Positions 1 through 6,113 of a DNA stretch of 8,953 nt are shown one piece after another (positions within the stretch are counted from its first letter, which is position 1; each line of letters opens with the position of its first letter). The notes under the pieces are model-generated. The model saw nothing but the letters and a program-made list of their open reading frames with translations. It had not been told where the DNA came from and made no database searches. The translations under genes and the position numbers were made by a program. Source of the DNA: Holdemanella porci (GTDB lineage Bacteria > Bacillota_I > Bacilli_A > Erysipelotrichales > Erysipelotrichaceae); contig NZ_JAHQVB010000072.1 in NCBI RefSeq assembly GCF_019052655.1, positions 1 through 8,953 on the forward strand, in the 5' to 3' direction.

Positions 1-269
1 TGCTTAAAAACCACAATCTAGCCCAGTCTATATCGGATGTATCCTGGTCAAAGTTTACAACACAGCTAGAATATAAAGCCAAGTGGTATGGAAAAGTAAT
101 CAAGAAAGTAGACACATTCTATGCGAGCAGCCAGATTTGTCATTGTTGCGGATACAAGAATGAAGAAACAAAAGATTTAAATGTAAGAGATTGGACATGT
201 CCAAAATGTCATTCAAATCATGACAGAGATGTAAATGCATCTATCAATATATTGATAGATGCATATTAG
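1..269 (+). CDS. tnpB: TnpB (IS200/IS605 OrfB) RNA-guided nuclease, C-terminal part only
   Basis: The reading frame enters from the left window edge (first full codon at 3) and runs 88 codons to TAG at 267-269. The visible part is the zinc-finger and RuvC-III end of TnpB. It contains CHCCG, then WTCPKC (two CxxC pairs, a four-Cys zinc ribbon), then NHDRDVNASINI, whose HDRDVNA segment holds the third catalytic Asp of the RuvC nuclease. TnpB proteins are transposon-encoded, omegaRNA-guided DNA nucleases that help IS200/IS605 elements persist. The start and the N-terminal two thirds lie outside the window, so whether the whole gene is intact cannot be judged. The visible end has no frameshift. 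A structured element right end follows directly, as expected for this family. Family assignment is firm; activity is unknown. Confidence 0.93.
   Translation, partial: LKNHNLAQSISDVSWSKFTTQLEYKAKWYGKVIKKVDTFYASSQICHCCGYKNEETKDLNVRDWTCPKCHSNHDRDVNASINILIDAY
235..264. repeat. 30-bp perfect palindrome in the tnpB 3' coding end
   Basis: The half-site ATGCATCTATCAATA (235-249) is followed directly by its exact reverse complement (250-264), ending just before the tnpB stop codon. As RNA it could form a 13-bp stem with a UAUA loop. It encodes the last TnpB residues around NASINILIDA, so it must be compatible with both coding and structure. It may be the 5' part of the omegaRNA or an mRNA-stability or attenuation hairpin; there is no U-run after it, so a simple terminator is unlikely. 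Confidence 0.9.
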
Positions 270-290
270 CAAATTAGTTAAAATTAATAA

Positions 291-405
291 AACAACCGCA
301 GGAACTGCGGGGATAGCTTGGTAAGAAAGGTTTCGATAGAAGCCTGTTCCCAAGAATCTTGTCACTGCGGTGATGAGAGGTTCAAGTATTAACGACAATT
401 GACAT
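291..405 (+). ncRNA. Probable omegaRNA 3' part (element right end) plus guide
   Basis: Three stacked hairpins follow the tnpB stop. The first is CCGCAG/CTGCGG (296-301 with 305-310, GAA loop). The second is an outer CTTGG/CCAAG (317-321 with 350-354) enclosing AGGTTTC/GAAGCCT (328-334 with 339-345, GATA loop). The third is CTTGTCAC/GTGATGAG (358-365 with 370-377, TGCG loop, two wobble pairs). The array ends in AGG-TTCAA at 378-385, like the TnpA right cleavage sites of IS200/IS605 elements. In this family the tnpB 3' end and the right end are read as the omegaRNA scaffold, and the first 16-20 bases beyond the cleavage site (from 386) act as guide. The 5' end of the RNA is not determinable here and may start within tnpB. 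The call rests on position and folding, not on expression data. Confidence 0.7.
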
Positions 406-1439
406 TTTCGTTCTTTGTTTCATGTGCGTTTTGACGCAATTAAGTGAATCGTTAAATAAAAAACAAAATCGTGGATTTTTATTTGCGTTTGGATTGATTG
501 CACTGATTTCATTATTAGAAGTCGTTACATTAAAAGTGGATGGTTTACCAAAGAAATTTCGTTGGATCAATATAGTATCAAACTATCTTGGTTTTGGGCT
601 TACGCCATCGGTTTGTATATGTTTGGTGTATGTATTGGATAAGAAGACAAAACTTAGGTGGGAATTCAAATTGGCAATTTTATGGGAAGTCGTATATCTT
701 TTGATTCTGGCCCTTTCGATTCCGTTGTATTTTCAGTAAGTCAAGAAAATATATATTCTAGGGGGCCTTATTTCTTTATTTATATCTTTGCGTATTTTAT
801 ATCGATATTATATTTATCTTTGTCTACGATTTTTGTTTCGAAACAGTTTTAAAAATCGCAGTAAAGCATTGATTTATCCATTGATGATCTTCTTGGTTGC
901 AGAAACTATCATACAAATCTTAGTCCAGATCTTCATGTAAGTTGGCTTTGTGTCACCTTACTTTCGGTCTTATATTTTATATATTGTAGCGAAATGTGGA
1001 ATCAGTTAGATGGTTTGACCGGATTATTAAATCAGAATAGTTTTTTGAATCGATCTGAAGAAATGAATTATACAAATGGTATGTTGATTGTCTTTGACGT
1101 GGATGATTTAAAACATGTCAATGATGTGTTTGGTCATATCAAAGGGGATTTGTGTTTGAGTATCATTGCGGATTGTATTAAGAAGGCATATGCCGAATAT
1201 GGCTATTGTTACAGAGTTGGTGGCGATGAATTCTGTGTCTTATTAAAAAACAGTCAGATTGAAGAGGCGTGTTCTGTACAGTTTGAAAGTTTCATAAAAA
1301 AGAAGCGTAATAAATATACATATTTGCCTTCTGTATCTTATGGTTCGGCCATGTTGCTGACGGGGATATTGTGAGTGTCAAGGATTTGGCGGATCAAAAT
1401 ATGTATTTAAATAAGAAGAAACATAAACAGCAGCAGTGA
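386..1439 (+). pseudogene. Decayed membrane diguanylate cyclase (GGDEF) gene
   Basis: Segments in three frames join into one protein of a known layout: hydrophobic N-terminal helices followed by a GGDEF domain. Frame A (386-739) encodes membrane-like sequence. The frame then shifts near 730-745 to a segment with SRGPYFF (to 852), shifts back near 826-840 (to TAA at 938), shifts near 930-940 into the GGDEF segment, and shifts again near 1340-1350 to a tail with ADGDIVSVKDLADQNMY, ending at TGA 1437-1439. The cyclase signature GGDEF is intact at 1219-1233, with FDVDDLKHVND upstream as the usual metal-binding region and DGLTGLLNQ at the domain start. Enzymes of this family make cyclic-di-GMP from two GTP. 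Four frameshifts plus loss of the start at the transposon border indicate a dead gene. Isolated pieces such as 994-1374 could at most give an untethered, C-terminally incomplete domain. Sequencing error is unlikely because neighbouring long genes are all intact. Confidence 0.85.
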
Positions 1440-1452
1440 TTGCTGCTGTTTT
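1425..1452. terminator. Bidirectional hairpin terminator
   Basis: AAACAGCAGCA (1425-1435) pairs perfectly over 11 bp with TGCTGCTGTTT (1441-1451) around a GTGAT loop. The T-rich 3' arm serves the plus strand (end of the cyclase remnant, whose stop codon lies in the loop). The mirrored T-rich arm serves the minus-strand small gene, whose stop lies at 1451-1453. It therefore separates two convergent units. Confidence 0.8.
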
Positions 1453-1636
1453 AAGGTAAAAACCAAGTAATCAAATCGACAAGCCATGCAATGAAATTCG
1501 ATCCTTTCTTGATTTCATTATTATATTGATGGGATTGAATCATTTCTTCTTTGGTGAAGCCTTTTTGTGTAAGAGAATCTATTTCTTTTTGAGTTAGGCC
1601 TTTGTTGAATAGTTCATCTATGTCTTTCTTGTTCAT
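1451..1636 (-). CDS. Small hypothetical protein (61 aa)
   Basis: I do not recognise this protein. From ATG at 1636 it encodes 61 residues: a charged helical N-terminal part with two similar halves (FNKGLTQKEI and TQKGFTKEEM), then a short aromatic and hydrophobic C-terminus (FIAWLVDLITWFLP) that could be an amphipathic or membrane-contacting helix. An upstream in-frame ATG at 1654 would add six residues, but neither start has a Shine-Dalgarno sequence. I prefer 1636 because an extended -10 box (1643-1648) would place transcription start on or next to that ATG. The gene is bounded by terminator hairpins on both sides, which supports a separate small transcription unit. Function is unknown, and a non-coding origin cannot be excluded. 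Confidence 0.5.
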   Translation of the reverse strand: MNKKDIDELFNKGLTQKEIDSLTQKGFTKEEMIQSHQYNNEIKKGSNFIAWLVDLITWFLP

Positions 1637-1642
1637 AAATGA

Positions 1643-1671
1643 AGTATAACACATAAAGAAAAAAAGAAGAA
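1643..1671 (-). promoter_or_regulatory. Putative promoter of the 61-aa gene (possibly leaderless)
   Basis: On the minus strand an extended -10 box TGT-TATACT (TATACT at 1643-1648) lies 7 bases before the ATG at 1636. A poor -35 (TTCTTC, 1666-1671) is 17 bp upstream. The predicted +1 coincides with the A of the start codon. The -35 match is weak and overlaps the neighbouring hairpin, so confidence is moderate at best. Confidence 0.45.
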
Positions 1672-1686
1672 TATTCTCTTCTTTTT
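1661..1686. terminator. AT-rich terminator hairpin downstream of rpmB
   Basis: AAAAAGAAGA (1661-1670) pairs with TCTTCTTTTT (1677-1686) around an ATATTC loop. On the minus strand it lies about 45 bases after the rpmB stop and has a T-rich 3' arm, as expected for a factor-independent terminator, although the stem is A/T rich and so weak. Confidence 0.55.
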
Positions 1687-1728
1687 TATCTTATGCATAA
1701 TTTTTTTAAGGATCCTAATTATCTAAAA

Positions 1729-1920
1729 TTAAATAGCGTTTTGTTTCTTCAAAGTTTTTAATGTTCTAGCTGAAACACGGATAGTTTGTGGCTTTCCATC
1801 AACTACAACACGAACTTTTTGAAGATTCACGTTCCATTTACGGCGAGAAGCACGCATTGAGTGAGAACGTTTATTTCCAGATAAAGGACCTTTTCCAGAT
1901 ACTGCACATACTCTTGACAT
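1729..1920 (-). CDS. rpmB: 50S ribosomal protein L28
   Basis: The 63-residue product matches L28 in length and pattern. It starts [12 protein letters not shown], continues GNKRSHSM and [11 protein letters not shown], and ends with [20 protein letters not shown]28 is a small basic protein of the large ribosomal subunit that contacts 23S rRNA late in assembly. The start is decided by a near-perfect Shine-Dalgarno AAGGAGG (1929-1935 on the complement) 8 bases before ATG. No CxxC pairs are visible beyond the single Cys5, so this looks like a form that does not bind zinc. It is monocistronic, with its own promoter and a downstream hairpin, and is transcribed away from mraY. Such isolated placement of rpmB is common in Bacillota. 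Confidence 0.96.
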   Translation of the reverse strand: MSRVCAVSGKGPLSGNKRSHSMRASRRKWNVNLQKVRVVVDGKPQTIRVSARTLKTLKKQNAI

Positions 1921-1963
1921 CTTAATGTCCTCCTTTTTCTTTCATTTACGCAATCGCTTAACT

Positions 1964-1992
1964 ATAATACCATTAACAAGCCCTTATTTCAA
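1964..1992 (-). promoter_or_regulatory. rpmB promoter
   Basis: On the minus strand TTGAAA (1987-1992) and TATTAT (1964-1969) are separated by exactly 17 bp, a strong vegetative sigma-A type pattern. Transcription would start near 1957, about 35 bases before the L28 start codon, leaving room for the Shine-Dalgarno at 1929-1935. Confidence 0.75.
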
Positions 1993-2007
1993 CCCCTGAA
2001 TTAAAAT

Positions 2008-2036
2008 TTGTTCAAGACTCAATAGAATGTTATAAT
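2008..2036 (+). promoter_or_regulatory. Promoter of the mraY-murD-uppP-PHP operon
   Basis: TTGTTC (2008-2013) and a perfect TATAAT (2031-2036) are spaced by 17 bp, and the -10 is extended by TGT directly before it (TGnTATAAT). The start site would be about 2043, giving a leader of roughly 26 bases with the GAGGAG ribosome site at 2055-2060. It is back to back with the rpmB promoter; the two -35 boxes are only 15 bp apart. Confidence 0.78.
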
Positions 2037-2068
2037 GATAATGTTTTAAAAAAAGAGGAGAAGATGGA

Positions 2069-3049
2069 ATGTTGAATTCGAATTACTTAATAATCTTAGG
2101 CATGTGTTTAGTTACGCTTGTGATTATGTTGCTGATTATGCCTGGATTGATTGATTATTTACATAAAATTAAGTTTGGACAAACAGAAAGAGAGGAGGGG
2201 TTGGCAAGCCATAAAAAGAAGAATGGTACGCCTACTATGGGTGGCTTAGCCTTCATTATTGTACCGACACTTGTTTATATTATAGGTTCTTTCTTTACTC
2301 CATTCAAACTGGATATGAATACAATGATTATTCTACTTGCCTTTGTAGGATATGGTGTTGTTGGATTTATAGATGATTATATTATTGTTGTACAAAAGAA
2401 TAATGAGGGGTTAAAACCAGCTCATAAGTTTTTACTTCAGTCTATTTTAGCGGTTGTGTTTTTCTTCTTATATCGTACAAGTTCAACTACAGATATTTGG
2501 ATTCCTATTTTTAATGTGACAATCGATTTATCATGGTTCTACTTTATTTTAGTATTCTTTATGTTTACAGCTGAAACGAATGCGGTGAACTTAACGGATG
2601 GTTTAGATGGATTGTGTGCAGGCCAGATGGTAATTGCGCTTGTTCCATTTGTGGTATTCGCATTGATGCAAGGATTATATAATGTGGCATGTTTGATTTG
2701 TCTAGTGATCTTTGCGTTACTTGGATATTTGAAGTTTAATAAGCATCCAGCTCAAATCTTTATGGGTGATACGGGATCATTGGCTTTGGGTGGCTTGATT
2801 GCTGCTGTGGCAATGGTCTTAAAACAAGAAATTTTATTGATTATTATTGGTTTTGTTTTTGTCGCAGAAGTTTGCAGCGTTATTATACAGGTTACGTATT
2901 ATAAAAAAACACATAAGAGAATTTTCAAGATGGCGCCTTTGCATCACCACTTTGAAATGTGTGGATGGTCTGAAGAAAAGGTTGTTACACGTTTTAGACT
3001 TGTTGGTGTTATCTTAGCGGTTCTTGGACTTGTTTTGGGGGTAATGTAG
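2069..3049 (+). CDS. mraY: Phospho-N-acetylmuramoyl-pentapeptide transferase
   Basis: MraY is the integral membrane enzyme that transfers phospho-MurNAc-pentapeptide from UDP to undecaprenyl phosphate, forming lipid I. The 326-residue length is typical for Bacillota, with about ten hydrophobic segments. Family motifs appear in order: GTPTMGG (53-59), the FIDDY pair D102/D103 thought to bind Mg, NAVNLTDGLDGL (171-182), the FMGDTGS aspartate D234, and the cytoplasmic APLHHHFE loop (289-296). ATG at 2069 is chosen because GAGGAG lies 8 bases upstream. A second ATG at 2064 is out of frame and opens only a three-codon ORF (MEC), too close to the ribosome site. First gene of its operon; murD starts at the very next base after its stop. 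Confidence 0.97.
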   Translation: MLNSNYLIILGMCLVTLVIMLLIMPGLIDYLHKIKFGQTEREEGLASHKKKNGTPTMGGLAFIIVPTLVYIIGSFFTPFKLDMNTMIILLAFVGYGVVGFIDDYIIVVQKNNEGLKPAHKFLLQSILAVVFFFLYRTSSTTDIWIPIFNVTIDLSWFYFILVFFMFTAETNAVNLTDGLDGLCAGQMVIALVPFVVFALMQGLYNVACLICLVIFALLGYLKFNKHPAQIFMGDTGSLALGGLIAAVAMVLKQEILLIIIGFVFVAEVCSVIIQVTYYKKTHKRIFKMAPLHHHFEMCGWSEEKVVTRFRLVGVILAVLGLVLGVM

Positions 3050-4372
3050 ATGGAAACTGTATTAGTCATTGGAGCTGCCCGTAGTGGGATTGCCGTTAGT
3101 AAGCTCTTATTAAAGAATGGGTATCATGTTGTATTAACGGATTCGAATGCGATTAAAGAAAAGACAGAATTAGAATCATTAGGTATCGAAGTGTTTGATG
3201 GGGGACATCCAGATTCATTAAAAGAAAAGAAGTATGCGTTTATTGTAAAGAATCCTGGTATTCCTTATCGTGTTCCTTTCGTACATTATTTTGTAGAACA
3301 AAACGCAAAAATCTATACAGAAATTGAGGTGGCGTATCGTTATGCCAAGAACTTTAATTATGCAGCCGTAACAGGTACAGATGGTAAGACAACCGTAACG
3401 ACGTTATTATATGAGATGTTGAATCGACAAAAGAAGAGTTTGGTTGCTGGAAACATTGGTACGCCTTTGTGCGAATTGGCTTTAGAATATACGGATGAAG
3501 ACTATAATGTAGCTCTTGAATTAAGTAATTTCCAATTGTTGGGAATTGAAACATTTAGACCTCATGTATCAACTGTGACAAATTTGGCACCGGATCATTT
3601 AGATTATATGGATAGTCTAGAAGCGTATTATGAAAGTAAGATGCGTATTTATGAGAACACAAATGCGGATGATTACTTTATTCGTAATGTGGATGATGAA
3701 AATATTGTGAAGTATGCTCAAAACATTCCTTGTCATGTGATTGATTTTTCTTTGAAAAGAAAAGATGTCGATTTATATAAAGATGATAAGTATGCCTATT
3801 ATAAAGATACGCAGTTGTTTACTTTATCGGATTTAAAAATTGTTGGTGAATTCAATTGTGGGAATGCGATGATGGCAAGTTGTATGGCCTATTTGATGGG
3901 TGTTTCTTTATTTAATATTCAAGAAGTGATTCGTGAATTTAGTGGTGTAGAACATCGTATTGAATATGTCGATACTATTGATAATGTTCGTTTCTACAAT
4001 GATTCTAAGGCTACAAATACGCATGCGGCTTGTGCAGGTTTATCTGCATTTGAGAAGAATGTGATTCTACTTTGTGGTGGCAAAGATAAACATATTTCTT
4101 TTGATGATTTGAAACAATATGATGGTGTAGTGAAGAAATGTATTTCTTTTGGTCAGACAAAAGATAAGTTTAAAGATATCTTTACAAGTCAAATGAGTGT
4201 TGAGACCATGAAGGATGCATTTGAAAAGGCTGTGTTACTGGCAAAACCTGGTGATATTGTCTTATTGTGTCCTGCATGTTCTAGTTTTGACCAGTTTAAA
4301 AATTATGAGATTAGGGGCGAAATTTTTAAACAGATGGTTCATGCGTATGCAGCTAAAAGGAATGAAGAATGA
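3050..4372 (+). CDS. murD: UDP-N-acetylmuramoyl-L-alanine--D-glutamate ligase
   Basis: MurD is the cytoplasmic ATP-dependent ligase that adds D-Glu to UDP-MurNAc-L-Ala. At 440 residues it has the normal family length. Visible motifs are the N-terminal Rossmann start VLVIGAARSG (4-13), the ATP P-loop TGTDGKTT (108-115; Asp replaces the more usual Asn after GT), NIGTPL (135-140), ELSNFQLLGI (157-166), APDHLDY (180-186), the lysine in ESKMRIY (K197) that is carbamylated in this family, GVEHRIE (299-305), NDSKATN (317-323), and the C-terminal CPACSSFDQFKNYEIRG segment (407-423). ATG follows the mraY TAG with no gap, and a GGGGG run 8 bases upstream serves as ribosome site, suggesting translational coupling. 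Its stop overlaps the next start (ATGA). Confidence 0.97.
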   Translation: METVLVIGAARSGIAVSKLLLKNGYHVVLTDSNAIKEKTELESLGIEVFDGGHPDSLKEKKYAFIVKNPGIPYRVPFVHYFVEQNAKIYTEIEVAYRYAKNFNYAAVTGTDGKTTVTTLLYEMLNRQKKSLVAGNIGTPLCELALEYTDEDYNVALELSNFQLLGIETFRPHVSTVTNLAPDHLDYMDSLEAYYESKMRIYENTNADDYFIRNVDDENIVKYAQNIPCHVIDFSLKRKDVDLYKDDKYAYYKDTQLFTLSDLKIVGEFNCGNAMMASCMAYLMGVSLFNIQEVIREFSGVEHRIEYVDTIDNVRFYNDSKATNTHAACAGLSAFEKNVILLCGGKDKHISFDDLKQYDGVVKKCISFGQTKDKFKDIFTSQMSVETMKDAFEKAVLLAKPGDIVLLCPACSSFDQFKNYEIRGEIFKQMVHAYAAKRNEE

Positions 4373-5193
4373 CATTTCTAAGCAGTATTGTTAAGACAAT
4401 CTTATTAGGAATCATACAGGGGATAACGGAATGGCTGCCGATTTCGTCGACAGGACATTTAATTTTATTTGCGAGTATTTGGCCACTTGAACCGGTTACT
4501 TTCTTTGAAGTGTTCAAGGTGGTTATTCAGTTTGGTAGTATTTTAGCGGTTTTAGTGTTGTACTATCAGAAATTGAATCCTTTTGATCAGCGTAAATCGT
4601 TTAAAAAGAGAAAACAGACTTTACAACTTTGGTCTAAAGTGATTGTGGGCGTCATACCAGCTGCCATTATTGGCTTATTGTTGGATGATATTATTGAGGG
4701 ATATTTGTCGGCAAACTTTGTGATTGCGGTAGCACTGATTGCGTATGGGATTATTTTTATCTTGGTTGAGAAGAATCCTAGACAAGAAAAGATTGAAACG
4801 ATTGAACAAGTTGATTATCTTTCGGCTTTAAAGATTGGCTGCTTTCAATGTCTAGCCTTGATTCCAGGTACTTCAAGGTCTGGCGCAACGATTTTGGGTG
4901 GCTTATATTGTGGCTGTTCTAGAACGGTCGCAAGTGAATTTTCGTTTTTCTTGGCCATCCCTGTCATGTTTGGAGCGAGTCTTTTAAAGGTCATTAAATA
5001 TTTTATAAAGGTAGGTTTATTTAATTTTGGACAATTGTTCTTATTACTACTAGGAACTTTCGTGGCTTTTGTGGTGAGTTTATTTGCGATAAAAGCTTTA
5101 TTAAACTATGTGAAGAGCCATGATTTTACAATTTTTGGGTGGTACCGCATTATTTTAGGTATCTTTGTGATTATATTTTTCTATGTGATTTAA
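4369..5193 (+). CDS. uppP: Undecaprenyl-diphosphatase (BacA/UppP type)
   Basis: This 274-residue membrane protein removes a phosphate from undecaprenyl pyrophosphate on the outer face of the membrane, regenerating the carrier used by MraY. Overproduction of this family gives bacitracin tolerance. The two signature regions are present: IIQGITEWLPISSTGH (15-30) with the catalytic candidates E21, S27 and H30, and PGTSRSG (166-172) with R170. Hydrophobic helices fill the rest. The start overlaps the murD stop by four bases (ATGA), and AAAAGG about 9 bases upstream acts as ribosome site, so it is translationally coupled. Placement inside a mur operon, where murG or ftsW would often be, is unusual and fits lipid-carrier supply being co-expressed with its user. 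Confidence 0.96.
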   Translation: MTFLSSIVKTILLGIIQGITEWLPISSTGHLILFASIWPLEPVTFFEVFKVVIQFGSILAVLVLYYQKLNPFDQRKSFKKRKQTLQLWSKVIVGVIPAAIIGLLLDDIIEGYLSANFVIAVALIAYGIIFILVEKNPRQEKIETIEQVDYLSALKIGCFQCLALIPGTSRSGATILGGLYCGCSRTVASEFSFFLAIPVMFGASLLKVIKYFIKVGLFNFGQLFLLLLGTFVAFVVSLFAIKALLNYVKSHDFTIFGWYRIILGIFVIIFFYVI

Positions 5194-5207
5194 AGAGGGT
5201 TATAAAA

Positions 5208-6107
5208 ATGAATGAATTTGATTTGCATATGCATTCCTGTTATTCGGGGGATGGGCAGTTTACGCCTGAAGAATTGATTGGAATCGCAAAAGAAAGAGGA
5301 TTAAAAACCATTGCATTAAGTGATCATGATTGTATCAGTGGTGTTAAGGAAATGATCAAACTTGGTAAAGAAGCGGATATTGAAGTGATTCCTGCCATTG
5401 AGTGTTCAACAAGTATTGGTTATACAGATGTACATTTACTTGGATATGGTATCGATTTAGAGGATACCTATTTTCAAAATTTATTGGAAAGAACACAAGT
5501 GAAGTCTAGAAATGCATTTTCAACTCGTTGCGATAAATTAAGAGCGAAGTATGGTGTTGAAATTGATGAAGAGGCTGTTTTGAAAGAGGCGAATGATAAG
5601 AATCCTTGGTTTGTGATGTGTACGCATATGTTCAATGATCCTCGTTATCAAGATATTCCAGATTTTAAGGATTATATTCCAGGCGGAAAAAGAAGTGATC
5701 CGGCACCCGTTAATTTCTTTTGGGATAAATGTCAATATGGATCCGATTTATTCGTATATGTGCCAATGCCTGATTTTGTCGAATCGGTTCAAAAGATTCA
5801 TGAGGCTGGTGGACTTGCGATTGTAGCACATCCGTTTAATACGTTTTATAAAAATGATGAGATGTTCAAGGTGTTATTGGATGCTGGAGTGGATGGTATT
5901 GAAGCTTATAGTAATTATCATACGCCTGAACAGAATGTATATTATGAAAAACTAGCGAAGGAACATCATTTATTGATTACTTGTGGAAGTGATTTCCATG
6001 GGGAGAAAAAACCAAGTATTCAAATGGGTGAGTATGGATTGGATAAAGATGGTTCTTTATGGCTAGAACAATTTAAGGAAAAACTAAAGGCAGCTAGGAA
6101 ATTCTAG
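5208..6107 (+). CDS. PHP-domain metal-dependent phosphoesterase
   Basis: The 299-residue protein has the complete metal-ligand set of the TrpH/YciV-like PHP family: DLHMHS (H7, H9), D15, SDHD (H40), E65 in IECS, H76 in DVHLLGY, H208 in VAHP, and D262/H264 in GSDFHG. Characterised members are trinuclear-metal phosphatases or exonucleases that act on 3',5'-bisphosphonucleotides or RNA 5' ends; the substrate here cannot be told from sequence. A region between H76 and H208 (about 80-190) is family variable. ATG at 5208 is chosen because AAAGAGGG at 5192-5199 lies 8 bases upstream and the protein then begins right before the first motif, as usual. It is the last gene of the operon, 14 bases after uppP. 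No link to cell-wall synthesis is evident apart from co-transcription. Confidence 0.9.
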   Translation: MNEFDLHMHSCYSGDGQFTPEELIGIAKERGLKTIALSDHDCISGVKEMIKLGKEADIEVIPAIECSTSIGYTDVHLLGYGIDLEDTYFQNLLERTQVKSRNAFSTRCDKLRAKYGVEIDEEAVLKEANDKNPWFVMCTHMFNDPRYQDIPDFKDYIPGGKRSDPAPVNFFWDKCQYGSDLFVYVPMPDFVESVQKIHEAGGLAIVAHPFNTFYKNDEMFKVLLDAGVDGIEAYSNYHTPEQNVYYEKLAKEHHLLITCGSDFHGEKKPSIQMGEYGLDKDGSLWLEQFKEKLKAARKF

Positions 6108-6113
6108 CTGCCT
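6088..6113. terminator. Convergent hairpin overlapping both stop codons
   Basis: AGGCAGCTAG (6088-6097) pairs perfectly with CTAGCTGCCT (6104-6113) around a GAAATT loop. The stem includes the PHP gene stop (6105-6107) and reaches into the stop of the opposing HD gene (6112-6114). A T-rich tail follows on the minus strand (CTTTAGTTTTTCC) but not on the plus strand, so it should work better for the HD gene and may mainly protect the 3' end of the operon mRNA. Confidence 0.7.

Larger units (their letters stand above)
1..385 (+). mobile_element. IS200/IS605-family element, right part
   Basis: The tnpB end, the structured right end and the TTCAA terminus at 381-385 define the right boundary of an IS200/IS605-type element. 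Base 386 opens a reading frame that is homologous in style to a membrane GGDEF protein but has no start, so the element appears to sit inside, or at the border of, that gene. IS200/IS605 elements have no terminal inverted repeats or target duplication, so the boundary is inferred from the end hairpin and cleavage motif. The left end, any tnpA gene and the target-adjacent motif lie off the window. Confidence 0.75.

Noticed and set aside
296..377. Repeat-like hairpins as a CRISPR array
   Set aside because: The hairpins differ in sequence and there are no regular spacers; they fit an IS200/IS605 right end.
213..570. Minus-strand frames 213-398 and 382-570
   Set aside because: They lie opposite the tnpB end, the structured right end and the cyclase remnant, with no recognisable features.
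422..739. 105-codon membrane protein as an independent gene
   Set aside because: The frame is already open upstream to the element border at 386, and its sequence continues as the cyclase N-terminal domain in other frames.
994..1374. GGDEF-domain frame as a free-standing cyclase gene
   Set aside because: It has no ribosome site before its ATG, begins in the middle of a family-typical protein and ends by frameshift before the domain's last helix, so it is one piece of the pseudogene.
1671..1680. Short A/T-rich inverted sequence as an operator
   Set aside because: It is fully explained by the A/T-rich hairpin at 1661-1686 and sits in a terminator position.
2064..2075. Three-codon upstream ORF (MEC) overlapping the mraY start
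   Set aside because: It is only 3 bases from the ribosome site, too close for efficient starts, and is most likely incidental.
3354..3554. Minus-strand 66-codon frame within murD
   Set aside because: Shadow of the murD coding sequence with no family features.
5139..5207. Longer start for the PHP phosphoesterase inside uppP
   Set aside because: The extension is the uppP 3' end in another frame. The ATG at 5208 has a good Shine-Dalgarno and sits right before the first metal motif.
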